Shown piece after piece: positions 1 to 11,390 of a stretch of 64,000 nt of DNA (position 1 is the stretch's first letter; every line of letters begins with the position of its first letter). The stretch covers positions 27,753 to 91,752 of the forward strand of contig PDIP01000015.1 of NCBI GenBank assembly GCA_002811645.1, given 5' to 3'. The stretch is from Corallochytrium limacisporum (lineage: Eukaryota; Opisthokonta). The position numbers were made by a program, and so were the translations under genes. The notes below the pieces were generated by a model, which worked only from the letters and a program-made list of their open reading frames with translations, had not been told where the DNA came from and did no database searches.

Positions 1-183
1 CTGCTCCTGAACATGCGCATCTGGAGCGGTATGAAGGTTTCGGAGGTTTCCGCAAAGTCTACGTCGGTCGGAACAGTGGTGCCAGAGACTGGGAAGACGG
101 AACTGTACCTGTTTAACATGGCCAAGGCAGACACGGAATCATTCCGACGCACACTCCGTCACGCCATCTCCAAGGCGAAGTGA
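1..183 (+). CDS. C-terminal fragment of a Ran-binding-domain (RanBD) protein
   Basis: The window opens inside a plus-strand reading frame that stays open from base 1 to a TGA at 181-183, giving 60 residues. The fragment reads L-N-M-R-I-W-S-G-M near its start and ends E-S-F-R-R-T-L-R-H-A-I-S-K-A-K. This order, a W/M-containing strand, a variable loop, an L-Y-L-F strand, then a closing amphipathic helix, resembles the end of the RanBP3/NUP50-type Ran-binding domain, which binds RanGTP in nuclear transport. The rest lies left of the window, so the start, full length and subfamily cannot be seen. It runs tail-to-tail into the phosphoserine phosphatase gene, with 185 bp between stops. The family call rests on a short resemblance; another PH-fold protein is possible. 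Confidence 0.5.
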   Translation: MLLNMRIWSGMKVSEVSAKSTSVGTVVPETGKTELYLFNMAKADTESFRRTLRHAISKAK

Positions 184-368
184 TTGCCCGTTCATTGAAT
201 CGAATGTATACATTATAAAGAAAACTTTGAGCTAGCAATTAAAGCCCCTAGCGTCATTGTTCTGGAAAGACTTACTATCGTGAAAACTATGGACTCGGTG
301 ATCAAAATTTCCATTGGTTTCTTTATTCCAGGTTAGCATTTGGATGGTAAGCGACTGTTATCTGTTTG

Positions 369-1145
369 CTACGCGGTCCTTTGTAGATCTTTCAACAGGG
401 CCTCAAAGTCAGTGCACCACAAGTCAGCCCCAGCTTTAACCTTTTCGCGCACCTGGTTGCCACCATAGCCAATGAACAGTTTTGCGGGAGGACGAGCCTC
501 CATGTCTGTGGCGCCGTCGCCAACCATGATCACGACTGAGTGGCCTTTTGAATCAATAATGGACTGAAGGGCTTTCGGCTTACCCCCACTGCGGCTGGTA
601 GGCTCACTCTCGTCAAAACCCTTGTAAGAGCCATCTTCGTTAAATAGCAAATTGTTCGCATGTACATTCCCCTTAGGAATGTTCAACACTTCGGCCAAGG
701 GATTGATCATCTGCCTGAACCCGCCAGACACAAGGTGCACGTCTTTACCTTCTTCTTGGAAGTACTTTATGATCTCGGGAATACCGGGACTGAACTGCAG
801 GGGGGTGGCATCCAAACATGCCTGTACCTGCTGATGAGATGGCTTCATGAGCTCGAGACGCGCGGCCAGAGCCTCCTGGAATGTTGTGTCACCACCCATT
901 GCCTTGGCCGTCCATGCAGCCACCGCTTCGCCAGCTCCTACGCTCTCAGCGAGGACGTCAATCCCTTCCTCCCGTACGACGGTGGAATCAACGTCAAAGC
1001 AAATACAGTGACTTTCACGAATTATTTTGAGTGCCTCTTCCAGGGTAGGCTTTCCAGTCTGTACATCCGTGTGTGGTGCCATAATTCCCCAGTCTATTAA
1101 CCTCAGTCGAACCCTGGCCAAGAAACCGATCAGTTGATAATACAT
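369..1145 (-). CDS. PSPH: Phosphoserine phosphatase
   Basis: This protein removes phosphate from L-phosphoserine, the last step of serine synthesis from 3-phosphoglycerate, and is normally cytosolic. It is a HAD-superfamily enzyme. Motif I is F-D-V-D-S-T near residue 50 (nucleophile and acid Asp), followed by V-R-E-E-G-I-D as in eukaryotic PSPH. Motif II is V-S-G-G-F-R, the lysine motif lies in S-G-G-K-P-K-A, and motif III is V-G-D-G-A-T-D-M-E-A. The first ATG is at 1145 (258 residues). A second ATG at 1082, encoding M-A-P-H-T-D-V, gives about 236 residues, closer to the usual 225. The extra 21 residues are basic and hydrophobic and could be a mitochondrial presequence or simply untranslated. 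An AATAAA signal on the minus strand lies about 42 bp past the stop (322-327). It shares a divergent spacer with the flavin monooxygenase gene. Confidence 0.95.
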   Translation of the reverse strand: MYYQLIGFLARVRLRLIDWGIMAPHTDVQTGKPTLEEALKIIRESHCICFDVDSTVVREEGIDVLAESVGAGEAVAAWTAKAMGGDTTFQEALAARLELMKPSHQQVQACLDATPLQFSPGIPEIIKYFQEEGKDVHLVSGGFRQMINPLAEVLNIPKGNVHANNLLFNEDGSYKGFDESEPTSRSGGKPKALQSIIDSKGHSVVIMVGDGATDMEARPPAKLFIGYGGNQVREKVKAGADLWCTDFEALLKDLQRTA

Positions 1146-1833
1146 CACTTATCCACACGACTACGGAAAACGTCATGCACGCGTGATTTAATTGTCACTC
1201 CTGTTGACTTCAAAATACCCGTTTGCTTCCCAAACCAAATCAATCCGTTTGCTGGAAACAGTGGAGAGCGCACTGATGTCCGATCGATTTCACGGGCCCT
1301 TCGGGAACCCACGAGTCCCCCCCCTTCCCCCTGGGTGTTTCGCGAGTCCCCTGGTCTGGCCCCCACCACCCCCCTCCCTCCTCCTCCTCGTCGTCCGAGG
1401 CCGTACGAGGAAGGCTAATTTTACCCGGGGCCGAGAGTAATTTTTGCCCGGGGCCGCATTCACGATCGCGTGTTCCGTACCCCCCCCCCCCGGGGGGCCA
1501 GCTGGCTTTGACGGGCAGCAGTACCGAAGGTAGGGGAAATATTTCCCCTCCTCGATTTGGCTTCCCGGGCCACTGGTCAACGGAGGGCCGGTCGGAGGCG
1601 ACCCGGCAACAGGGGAAGACGGGCCGCCAGTGAGTTTTCTTTGGAGGTATGGCCGGGCGGGCCGTTTTATGACCCGGGCGTGCGGACGGCCATCTTGCCG
1701 ATGTCCATTGCGGTGGACCTGGCAATAGCTAATTGCTCTCCGTGGGTTCTTTAAGTTTCTACTGGTGTTTAAATACTAGTAGATTTGAAGAAATACCTGA
1801 CATGCTCATTGTGCATTGCTGTCGGTTCTGGGC
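1146..1833. promoter_or_regulatory. Divergent intergenic region between PSPH and the FMO gene, with GC-run island
   Basis: No convincing gene is present; open frames of up to 161 codons here are products of skewed composition. The core (about 1310-1690) is rich in C and G runs. At 1480-1497 twelve C are followed directly by six G, a self-complementary C-run/G-run block. The flanks near both start codons are AT-richer, including T-T-T-A-A-A-T-A-C-T-A-G about 65 bp before the FMO ATG. By position this should hold both promoters; no defined factor site can be named. Confidence 0.5.
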
Positions 1834-3690
1834 ATGAAAGCTGTCAGGATGATAGAACCTTTCCCTCGCCACGTCGCCATAATCGGCGCTGGACCGTCCG
1901 GTCTTTGCGTGGCAAAGTACCTTCTGGAATACGGTCCTAACGACATTGAGGTAGTTATTTATGAGGTTGAGTCCGAATTGGGCGGAACATTTCGGTATCG
2001 CACCTACGAAGGTGGAGAACTGGTGTCGTCCAAACAGCTGACTTCTTACTCAGATTTTCGGTTCCCCCTTGAGCAGAATGATCATGTTCCGGTTGAGGTA
2101 TATGTCGACTATCTCCTCGCGTATGCCAAAACATTTAACGTATACGACAAGATCCATTTCCGCACGGAAGTGATCTCCGTGCGCAAGCACTTGTCGACTC
2201 AGGACAGCAATAGTATTTATCGGGTAAGGACCCGGGGTGTGGACGGCGTTGAGAGGGAGCAGATCTTTGATGCCGTTGCTGTATGCAGTGGTCTGCACTT
2301 CTATCCGTATATCCCCAAGATTCCTAACAACAACTACGATGGACAGGTGATCCACAGCTCTGACTACAAGCAGAAATCTGAGTTCCACGGCAAGCGGGTC
2401 CTGATTGCCGGCACTGGCGAGACAGCCATGGACTTGATCGCTGATGCATGTGGTGAGGATGAGACAGACACAGTGACCCTGAGCGCCAAACAAGGATGGC
2501 TCTCTTTCCCGAGGCAGTTCCCCGGCTTCCGCACCTTTTGGGGTTGGAAGACCGACGGGGATTTGCCAATTGACACGGTCATTTCCAATCTGTTTGAGAA
2601 CGCGTATGTCCACCGGTGGAATCGTCAGCACCACATGCGCTGGCATTTTAGTGATTTCTTCGTGCGCAGGACCCTGGGTGTGCTCACTGGAACCACAGCA
2701 GGCTGCGGGCAGTGGGTTGGCCAGGTGGAGAAGCCTGGACGGGCGTACAATATCCTCAACAAATCCACACGTGCTATGCCCTATCTGAACAAGGGCCACA
2801 AGCAGAAGTACTTTACGGAACGCTTCGTCGAACTCGACGTTCCCGATCCCGACCGCAAAGCGTACATGAAGCCCAGAATTGCCAGTCTCGGTCCTGGCCG
2901 AACAGTGGAGTTTGTGGACGACTCCCTGGGACACTATGATCTGGTCGTGCTGGCTACAGGCTACCAGCCGAAGTTTCCCTTCCTGTCGGGCACAGAAGCC
3001 ACTGATCGTGACATGCGCATGATTTGCAATCGCAATGAGCCCAAACTCGGCTTCTTTGGGTTTATCCGTCCCGGTGTAGGTGCCATCCCCCCTATGGCGG
3101 AAATGCAGGCCATGTGGTGGATCCAGGTGCTTCGAGGGGAGGTTAAACCCGAATACCTTGAGCCCGAGTACTTCCACCTCGACCTGGGCGACAATCGTCG
3201 CATCGACTACGGTGTCGACTACTCCTCTTACGTCTACGGGCTTGCCAAAGATATGGGTGCAACACCAACCATTTGGGAGCTGGTAACCATGCGGATGGGC
3301 TTCTGGGAGACAGCCAGCTTCATCCTCGGACCCGCTTTTCCCGCTTATTTCCGTATGAAAGGTCCGTTCTACAATGAACAATGCCGCGACGTGGTCACGG
3401 GAGAGCTTTGGGAAGTCATCACCCGTCGTGGCTTTGCCGGAAACTTTTTCATGGCCATCATTCCCATCATGTTCTATGGACCGGTTAACATTGCCCTATT
3501 CATCATAGAGTACGTGCTGAGCACCTTTGCCTTAGTTTCGTGGAAGCCGGATACCTTCAACCCAAATCTGCGCAAGTACAAGGCCGTGCCCCGGCCTGGC
3601 AGCAAGTCCAAATCTGTCGCCAATGGCACCCATAAATTCAATGGTTCCTACTCGATGAGTGCTCCCAATGGTAGAGTCCAGGCGGCCTAA
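1834..3690 (+). CDS. Flavin-containing monooxygenase-like protein
   Basis: The 618-residue product has the flavin monooxygenase layout. An FAD-binding G-A-G-P-S-G motif lies at about residues 18-23. The FMO signature is Y-D-G-x-x-x-H-S-S-D-Y at about 168-178. A second Rossmann motif, G-T-G-E-T-A-M-D, begins near 193 and would bind NADPH. Such enzymes oxygenate soft nucleophiles such as amines and sulfides using NADPH and O2. A hydrophobic stretch near residues 530-570 suggests a C-terminal membrane anchor, as in ER-bound animal FMOs, followed by a basic tail. The open frame extends upstream only to a TTG at 1816, so I start at the first ATG (1834); M at 1849 is also possible. Substrate cannot be inferred; N-hydroxylating or Baeyer-Villiger types remain possible. 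It converges on the HMG gene with 115 bp between stops. Confidence 0.85.
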   Translation: MKAVRMIEPFPRHVAIIGAGPSGLCVAKYLLEYGPNDIEVVIYEVESELGGTFRYRTYEGGELVSSKQLTSYSDFRFPLEQNDHVPVEVYVDYLLAYAKTFNVYDKIHFRTEVISVRKHLSTQDSNSIYRVRTRGVDGVEREQIFDAVAVCSGLHFYPYIPKIPNNNYDGQVIHSSDYKQKSEFHGKRVLIAGTGETAMDLIADACGEDETDTVTLSAKQGWLSFPRQFPGFRTFWGWKTDGDLPIDTVISNLFENAYVHRWNRQHHMRWHFSDFFVRRTLGVLTGTTAGCGQWVGQVEKPGRAYNILNKSTRAMPYLNKGHKQKYFTERFVELDVPDPDRKAYMKPRIASLGPGRTVEFVDDSLGHYDLVVLATGYQPKFPFLSGTEATDRDMRMICNRNEPKLGFFGFIRPGVGAIPPMAEMQAMWWIQVLRGEVKPEYLEPEYFHLDLGDNRRIDYGVDYSSYVYGLAKDMGATPTIWELVTMRMGFWETASFILGPAFPAYFRMKGPFYNEQCRDVVTGELWEVITRRGFAGNFFMAIIPIMFYGPVNIALFIIEYVLSTFALVSWKPDTFNPNLRKYKAVPRPGSKSKSVANGTHKFNGSYSMSAPNGRVQAA

Positions 3691-3805
3691 AACCCACCAA
3701 GAACCAAGAAAGATTCCATCGTTGACATAGTATGTATTTCTGTATAACGTGGTTAGACACGACTTTGTTTTCTGTTTGTTAATACGAATTATTGGTTCCC
3801 CTAGA

Positions 3806-5065
3806 TCACCGTGCGTTGGAGTACTGACGAACAAGGTCAAGATCAAGCCGGGAAATTATATCACGAATGCCATGAATGGTTTGCTCCAGTCGCTTTGGGT
3901 CGCGGTCATCCGCCTCAAGCAGGAAATCAAGAACTGAGAACAGCCATGCATCCACCGTACTTAGCACTGGTTTCGTGGGGAATCCCGGCACTTCCACCTC
4001 GTTCATGCACTGTAGAACAAGTCGACGCAGTCTGTGGACTTTGGGATTCTTCTGCATCATCAATTGTGTCTGAGTCTCAGCCTGTTGCTTGAGCAAGTTG
4101 ACATTGGCCTGCAGATTGCGGAACTGGTCGTACATCGGCTGCTGCTCCTGTTGCAGCTTAATCAGCTCCTGACGCATATGGTCACGATAGCTCTTCAAGC
4201 TCACCAAGCTGTTCATGGTGTCATGCATCATCATTTCGCGTTGATTGGCACCGATTGGCAAATTAAGCGCGCGAATCTTGCCTTGTTCATTGAGCGGCAA
4301 CGTTGATAGGCGATTGGACACCGGGGTCCCAACGGAACCCGGGCGCTCGCCGAGGGCCGTGCCGTTCGGAGAGAGGAAGCCGCCTGGTCCAGCCGACAGC
4401 GGACTTCTCCGTGAACTGTTCATCATCATTTGCTGTAGTTGGTGGTCAGATCCATCGCTAGTGTTGGAGCTTCGCCTGGTGCGGTCGTGCGAGTTTCGGC
4501 TAGCCTGGCTGGCGCTTTCGCGATGGGAGTCGACATCGAGACCATCCATCACATTGCCACCTTGCGCGCTGGTCTTACTGTGTGCGGGGCTACCGGCACC
4601 TACAGATGAAGCCGTAGAGTCCAGATCACCACCCAATACACTACCACGAGCAATACTTTCACGCCACATCCTGTACGAGTCGGATTTGAGGTACTCATTC
4701 AGCTCCTGTTGGTATTTGACCCGGTCTGCACGCGCGGCTGCCATGTATGGTTCCTTATCAGCATCAGTCATTTTACTCCATTCCTGACCCAAAATGCGTG
4801 TTATGTCTGCCATGAGGAATGTGGGATTCTGCTCTTTCAGTTCTGCCCGCCTCTTAGCCGTGAAGCGTAGATAGCCCGTTTGTGGCTGTTTCGGTGCATT
4901 GGGATCCTTGACATTGATGTTCAGTTTGCGACGAATCACAGACGTGGAACGACTGGCAGCATTCTTCTTGTTTGAACTTACTCCCTTTGTGGCAGGTGTC
5001 CGCTTCTTTGCAGATTCCGACCCGGCAGATGAGGCATGCGAATGCCCTTCTATTGGTGACTCCAT
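3806..5065 (-). CDS. HMG20-like HMG-box protein with coiled coil
   Basis: This 419-residue protein carries one HMG box at about residues 54-122, beginning D-P-N-A-P-K-Q-P-Q-T-G-Y and including I-L-G-Q-E-W-S-K. The residues just after it (E-L-N-E-Y-L-K-S-D-S-Y) resemble the animal HMG20A/HMG20B proteins, which bend DNA and work with LSD1/CoREST-type complexes. The N-terminus is basic and Ser/Thr-rich and may hold nuclear localisation signals. A Ser/Asn-rich, probably disordered region follows. A Gln-rich coiled coil at about 290-345 fits the HMG20 plan. The C-terminus is conserved-looking but unrecognised. The ATG at 5065 is the first in frame. The HMG box is clear; the HMG20 assignment is inference from flanking residues and architecture. 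Confidence 0.8.
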   Translation of the reverse strand: MESPIEGHSHASSAGSESAKKRTPATKGVSSNKKNAASRSTSVIRRKLNINVKDPNAPKQPQTGYLRFTAKRRAELKEQNPTFLMADITRILGQEWSKMTDADKEPYMAAARADRVKYQQELNEYLKSDSYRMWRESIARGSVLGGDLDSTASSVGAGSPAHSKTSAQGGNVMDGLDVDSHRESASQASRNSHDRTRRSSNTSDGSDHQLQQMMMNSSRRSPLSAGPGGFLSPNGTALGERPGSVGTPVSNRLSTLPLNEQGKIRALNLPIGANQREMMMHDTMNSLVSLKSYRDHMRQELIKLQQEQQPMYDQFRNLQANVNLLKQQAETQTQLMMQKNPKVHRLRRLVLQCMNEVEVPGFPTKPVLSTVDAWLFSVLDFLLEADDRDPKRLEQTIHGIRDIISRLDLDLVRQYSNAR

Positions 5066-6997
5066 CTTGTTGGCCGTTTAAGTCTTTCGTCGAAGTAAGG
5101 GGTTCACGGGTCACTGCGTCTCATACTGACCTTGTCCTTGGAATTTCTCTGTACAATTATTTGTTCGGTCTTACAATTTGTAGACTCTTATTTTTCCAAC
5201 CAGCGTCACTCTTGACACCAATGATCTTTACCTTGTACCGCATAAACACCTGGTTCAACCTCTCCAAGATTGATTGCAAGAACTTCTACCATACGTTCGA
5301 ACCGTGATGGCTAGAAGTATAAATTCAAAGCGTTTTCATTTCCTTTTCCTCACGAACAATGTTCCTAAAGTGTTCTGGCAGGACCACAGAACAGTTAAGC
5401 CTGCTAAAAACGCATCACAAGAGCAGTTCAAGCTTGCCGCAAAGGCAAACTCTCATGGAAGGAAAGTGGTGCCCGCGAAAATGGGGGGTTTGGCGGACTG
5501 CGTGTCGTGTGTGGGGATCAGGGGCCATTGAGAAAATTTTATCTGCCCTCGACCCACCCTGATCCATAGTAAAAGAACCGGGCAGAGCAGGAGAGGGGGG
5601 AAAGGGGTCGGGAAACGGCAGCAAGGGGGGGGGAACTCCCCAAGAGCGGGAAGCGAGAGAACAGAAAAGACTCGGCAGTGGTGCATACGCGCCGAGAGGA
5701 GTCGGTGTCTCCAAAGGGTGAAAAGGAAACTGGGGAACAGGGAGAGGCCCGCGGGGGAAGAGAAGAGGAAGGGGGGGGGAGGGAAGGAGGGAGGGAAGGT
5801 GGAGGGGCAAGGCTCCCTGCCCGGGCGCGCTGCTAAGCGGGGAGGGCCCTCCCCCCCTTTCTTTGGACAGACCAAGAATTGGCCAGTCGTTGGTCACCCC
5901 ATACCCCCGGGAGTCGGATAACTGAGGCGGGAGGGGCTCAACTGAAACAACCAAGGGCAAGGAAAAAAAAAGTGGTGGGACCCAAAGGAGAGGCGGGCCA
6001 GATTGCATACAAACAAAAACTCGAAATCAAGACTTCGCTCAGTGTTTCCATAGAGTTTGTATGCGCTTTAGCTTTATCCTTGGTCGGATTAGAAAAAAAT
6101 CCTTCCCTGTCTGCACATGGACATCCGATCTGGAACTCTCTCGGGTACAGGCCAATCTTGACCGTATATATGGTCATCATCAAGATTTTTATTAGCCTGC
6201 TTCCGTGGCAGTTACTTTTCAACCAACCAGAGCACTTGGCATGCTCCCTCGTTGTGATCCCCCCCTGCTCTCTTTTTTTTGCAGGCTTTCGTGATCAAGA
6301 TGTCTATTCCGGGGAACCAAGCCGCACGCATACACGCAGACAGACCTCGCCGTGTTCCCGTTCTCCCTTGATGATGAGGAATGAAGAGCAATTGCCGCCA
6401 TTGATGCTGAGTGGATTGAGACCGGTGTGTAATTTTTCGTTCTAGACCCAGGCAAAGTGTTCGTTCCTTTTTGATCCTCGATTCTATTCCGGGTACGGAC
6501 CAAAGGAGAGGATCGCGAGGATCAGTAAATTTTTTAGTGCTTCCGTCAGATCAAAAATGGCACGACGCGCGCAGGGACACCACCGAGCGCCCTCCCCCCC
6601 TTCCCCCTCCCCTCCCTTTCTTCCCCAACAAGAATTTTTCAGAGATAGTCACCGACAACGCATACCCCAAGCGCGCGTTCCCCTGCCAGTAAATATTAAG
6701 GAGCTGGTTTCCAGTTGCGAATGATCATAGGTATGCATGACAGGGCAATCCATACATGGAAAGGGTGGAACCGGAAGACCCATATCAGCATGCTCGTTCC
6801 CTTTGCGCCTTGTCGCATTATGTATTGCAAATTGAATTGGATAGGAGATCAGCTGCAATTCACCGATAATGAGCAGCAGTAATGGTAAGCAACGCGATCT
6901 TCGTTTGCAACTCCACCACCAATACAGTGGTTCGTCAGAAACACATTGACCGCCCAGGGTTGCCATTGTAGCACATCGAAACGTGCTCGGAGTGCAT

Positions 6998-7013
6998 GGG
7001 GTTAGGGTTAGGG
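6998..7013 (+). repeat. Short interstitial TTAGGG repeat
   Basis: About two and a half copies of the animal-type telomere unit TTAGGG occur in tandem inside the gene-poor spacer. The array is too short to be a telomere and may be chance, though TTAGGG would be the expected telomere unit for an opisthokont. Confidence 0.5.
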
Positions 7014-7320
7014 CGTCTGGTATGACATGGTTGCTTTGTGACCGCCGAGAGAATGTTCAGATCCGAGCCCCTTCGCAAGAGCATTCCCGAGTGAACTGTG
7101 GTCCAGGATTCCAAGCCTCAGAAAGATATCTTTGACAGCATATGTGAATCAGCAAGATTTCTACACCTCCATTAGTCTATCGCAAACGGCCCTGTGATCT
7201 AGAATTGACACGCAGACCTACATATCCCGAATCTCTCCGCACTTATCATCAATATTGTGAATGGGCTCAGGAATAAGTTTCAGAGGGTAAAAGCCAACGG
7301 GCCGGTGCGGTGCAGGCAGA

Positions 7321-7374
7321 AGGAGAAAGAGAGGAAGGAGAAAGAGAGGAAGGAGAGAGAGAGAGAGAGAGGAG
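7321..7374 (+). repeat. AG-rich microsatellite
   Basis: A purine tract ends in an uninterrupted run of AG dinucleotides and then a G run. It is a simple repeat with no coding value; open frames across it are Arg/Glu/Lys-rich artefacts. Confidence 0.85.
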
Positions 7375-8402
7375 GGGGCAGCAACCCCGAGCTGTTGTAT
7401 CCCTGTCCAGTCTTTGACAATTTGGCGAAGTCATTTATGATTATACTGCACTTAATATGGATCTATGGAATCCAGGAGAGGAGAGAGTCAAAGTGGCGTA
7501 CCGAGGTTTGCCAAAATGTCAGGAGTGTGCGACGGGAAGGAGGGGGGAGGGGAAGTGATGAAAGCCAAGCAAAGAGTGAAACAGGGGACAAAAGAGGTAT
7601 CCAGATCAGGGATCAGATCTTCAGTACATTCTTTATGGAAAGTGGGACATAATTCATTCTTAGCAATCGTACCCGGTCTTGGCCAACTGGATGTCAGTTT
7701 CCGGCAGCCCCGGTGTTTTTTTTTTTAATCTCTTGCAATAGCCTGAATTCACCCATACCGAAGTCGTCCAACAAAAATTCCTCCGCTGTTGTGTCTCACG
7801 TACTCCGTTAATAGATACTTGGTGTCCGTTCGTTTCACGGGGCTCTTAATGGCCACTCAGTCTCCCTCCCGGAACGATGGTCACGGGCTCGTACCATCCA
7901 TCGCGCGTGCTAATGAATTCCCGGAGGGCCTAAGGGGATCTCGGAGGACTTGTTTGGTGGTCTTTCCGAGATCTGTCTTTTCCTCCCTCTGTAGTTAGCA
8001 TCTTATTGTACTGTAATGTTCTCGCACTCTGCTTCCCGTGTTCGCGTCTTGAGAGAGAACCACCACCCCACCAGTGCGAAAACTATTAAAAGTACAGAGG
8101 GTGCCGCCCCTGCCCCGGGCAAGAGACACAGAGAGAGAGAGTGCCACAGAAATCATAGGCAACCGCACAACAAAGAAAAAACAAATAGAAAGAAAAAGGC
8201 GAACAAAAAAACGATAGACTAGCCATATACCTAAAACAAAATATAAGGGACGGAGGAGAGACTGGTAGTGGGGGACCCGGAGCCAATGTACCCTGGGAGA
8301 GTACTGCACGGGAAACTCCGGCAAACGCTTTACCCGCCGTCCGGGGAGAATAGAAATGGAAGGTGAGAAAAAAAGCCAGCAAAATACAAAGGGAAAAATA
8401 AC

Positions 8403-8494
8403 GAGAGAGATTAAGAAGAAAGAGAAACACAGACAGAGACAGACAGAGACACAGAGACAGAGAGAGAGAGTGAGAGAGAGAGAGAGAGAAAGCA
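8403..8494 (+). repeat. Compound AG/CAGA microsatellite
   Basis: This stretch combines CAGA-type units with AG dinucleotide runs over about 90 bp. On the minus strand it yields Ser/Leu-rich frames that are artefacts of the repeat. Confidence 0.85.
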
Positions 8495-11345
8495 GAAAAG
8501 GAAGGAAAGGTGGCACAAGAGGGTGAGGCACTTTCCCGCAAAATCTCGCCAGCGAAAAGCAAAGAAAATCAACCGAAATAGTAGCAGCGACGCGGGGTGC
8601 GGGGAATTAATTTGGCGGGATTGACAGACGAAGAGGAAGATGAAGAAGGACAGAACAAGATATATCTTGCGGAATGGGGGCTCTTGAGCTAATGGAGCAT
8701 ATCCCAAGCAGCTGGTCCATACATTCGAACTGTAATCTTTACTTATCGCCACCATCCAACCCTCTTTCTACTGCATTATCATGTCGTTTGCATGTCCAAA
8801 TAGTTCATAGGGGAGGGCCGGCGGGTACGCGCAGGGCATGAAAGATCTTTCACAAACTGGAAGAGGGATTGCTGCCCACTTCTGCATGTCTGTGGAGTGC
8901 CCACTTACTTTAAACAGAAAGAGAAAACATTCTCTCGATTGGATACCACATTAATTTGATCATTTCGCAGTTTCTGCCTGCGAAGTACCTTCCCAGACCA
9001 TGGGGACACGGAGTCAAAAAGCGTATCAATTTGCTGACCATTCTACACACGGGAAGGGCAGTTCGGGGCAAGCTCGGGATTACCCATCATGTGAGCTGGC
9101 ATCAGATCCCACCGAGAGCGCGCCGATTCTGCTGAGATCATAGGGTGTTAACTGGGACATGCATGCACCGGGAATGGGTGTGTGTGTCTGGACGACGGGC
9201 GCAGTATTTCTTACAACAGGTTGCTCGTTCCGTCGGGCTCGGGGCACTGTTGTAAAGCGGAACGCAAAGCACTCCCACCGCATTGATGGCAATCACAAGG
9301 CATGCGAAAGCGAATGAGACTTTGGTGTGAAATTTATGCCTCGGCGCCTTGCACCTAGAACCAGTGCATTTCTCTCTTCGCAAAGGATACCACGCATTAT
9401 TTCGCGGTTGATGTCCATGATCGTACCGACCGCCGACGGCAGTATTCTGCGGATGGACAACGCATAAAATGCCGTGCATTGCGATTCGAACCCCCCTCCT
9501 CCCCGGGGGGGGGGGCGGAACTGATCCTTCTTTGGTCGATCCAAATCAAATTGAGAGAACGAAACGGGAGAGAATTTTTTTGGAGGGCGGGGCAACAGGG
9601 AGGGCGGTGAGGGCGCCGCCGAATAGGAAAAAGGGCGCGGGCAAAGGGCCCGCCCACCCACAGCCAGTGCTGATCCGCAAGTACAGACCCGGCTGGCATG
9701 AATTATACAAACGGTACCAACGAGAGCGGAACACGCCGCGTACTACCATCCATACCGAGCACTAGCAGCTGAGCTAATGATAACATGGCCCTGCTGCTCA
9801 TGATGCTGCCTGGCATTGATATCTATCTATAGTGCAGACTATACACTTGTGCTTACCACAGATTCCCGCCGTAACATGTCCAGCACACATCGTATTTTAT
9901 TTCTGTGCAAACTGTTGTGTTATACATTCCTCTGCACTAAAGAAGACGATGAGGAAGGTCTTTCTTCCTCTATGATCCTTAGCATTCTCGGTTGATGCTT
10001 AGTCCCTGTTGGCGTCCTTGATCTCCTCCTCCTGCTAATTTCCTCTTTGTGTGTCCTCGCAAACCTTGTCGTCACTGAGTGTGCTAGAGCCTTGAATTTG
10101 GTCACTTGCAAAACACTACGCAGGATTTTGGTTCCGCATTTTTTTGGATGAGACGGACTGCAATGGGCACGTTATCAGTGGGTTGCGAGGTAAAGCATCA
10201 CTTCACCACACGAAGAGAGCTTTCCATGCGCGTCAATATGGATCACAAGATGCCCGTTGTAAACTTAAGTGATGGTCACGATCCCGTTAGTGAACAGTAT
10301 GCATTGCTCTAAGAGAGTGTGGTACTTTAGCAGGTGAATTTCGTGGAGGCCCGTACTGTACAGCTCGCCTAGGGTGCGACGGTGATCACAATGGCAGATG
10401 ACACTGCCACGTCTCCTTCGTGCGCAGGTACCACAAAGATAGGCAGCAATCCGACATGAGCGAACAAATTACGCACCAGAAGGACTGGGGTTCCGTTCGC
10501 AGGTGAGATGTTTGGTGGTCTGCGGGTTATGGTAGCTCCTCTCTCCGGACACCCCCTGCGGTCCATGCTAACCCACACACAAAGGGAAGGGATCGCAGAA
10601 AGGTGGGAACTGCTAACTGCCAATACATGGAGATCTCCAATCGAGATGGTACGAGTTGATGTTTTGTTCGACAGTAGTGGTTTTCAGGTGCCCTAGGAGC
10701 TGGTCTCCCTCACCTGCATGGCTCTTCGGCCTCTTCCCCAGTTTTTCGTTTCTTTCAGGATGCCCTGCACAATCGTAAAATTAGGCCCCCGTTGAAATAA
10801 ATGGCAGAAATACGCCTCGATTCAGAATCCACCACATGACTCGCCGGCCCGCCCTCCATCCTCAAGGACCCCCTCCCCTCATTTTCTCGCTATATGTGAA
10901 CCCGCTGTCACACACACTCTTTGCAACGCAAGCGCAGTACATTCGCTACCGACCTTGGTCCCGGCCACGCAGGCGGCAGTTTGCCAGTACTGAGTGTACG
11001 TTTGGGAGAGCGGGGGATGAACCGGTTTGGGGGTGTGCTGCCGGGCCATAGTGTACTGCCAGAGGGCCGACGCGTTTGGTGGGGTTGGGAAGCAAGTGGG
11101 GAGGGAGGAGGAGGTAGGGTGCGTGTGGCCGGCCGAGGCCACTGGCTGGTCGGTGGGTCCCGCCTGGATTTACTTGACCGCACGGGTTTCAAGGAGTGGG
11201 ATGGCTCATGGTTCTGGTTCGCAGGATGTCTCCAGTTGTTGAAGACCATATTGATAAGGTGACGGCAATGTGAAGGTACGAGATTTCAACTGTTCAATAC
11301 ACGATATGCTTCAAACTTATAACACCAAGAGGTCTTCAGAGTACC

Positions 11346-11390
11346 ATGGCACGAAGCGAGATCACGCGATAGTTAGCCATGCACTGTTGA
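11346..11390 (+). promoter_or_regulatory. Two minimal upstream ORFs before HEATR1
   Basis: Two ATGs lie shortly upstream of the HEATR1 start. One at 11346 opens an 8-codon frame (M-A-R-S-E-I-T-R, then TAG) in a favourable A/C-C-A-T-G-G context. One at about 11379 opens a 3-codon frame ending TGA. If transcription starts upstream of them they could lower HEATR1 translation. The transcription start is unknown, so the role is inference. Confidence 0.3.

Noticed and set aside
1240-1725. Long frames (up to 161 codons) across the PSPH/FMO spacer
   Set aside because: They are built on C/G runs, Pro/Gly/Arg-rich, overlap one another on both strands and resemble no protein.
2050-3381. 443-codon minus-strand frame inside the FMO gene
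   Set aside because: It is the antisense shadow of the FMO coding sequence and shows no family features of its own.
5415-6008. Minus-strand frame of 197 codons upstream of the HMG20-like gene
   Set aside because: It is Pro/Leu/Ser-rich because it reads the complement of a purine tract; no family features.
9469-9515. Possible tRNA T-arm (GGTTCGAATCG on the minus strand)
   Set aside because: There is no matching A-box, no acceptor stem and the upstream sequence is a G/C homopolymer.
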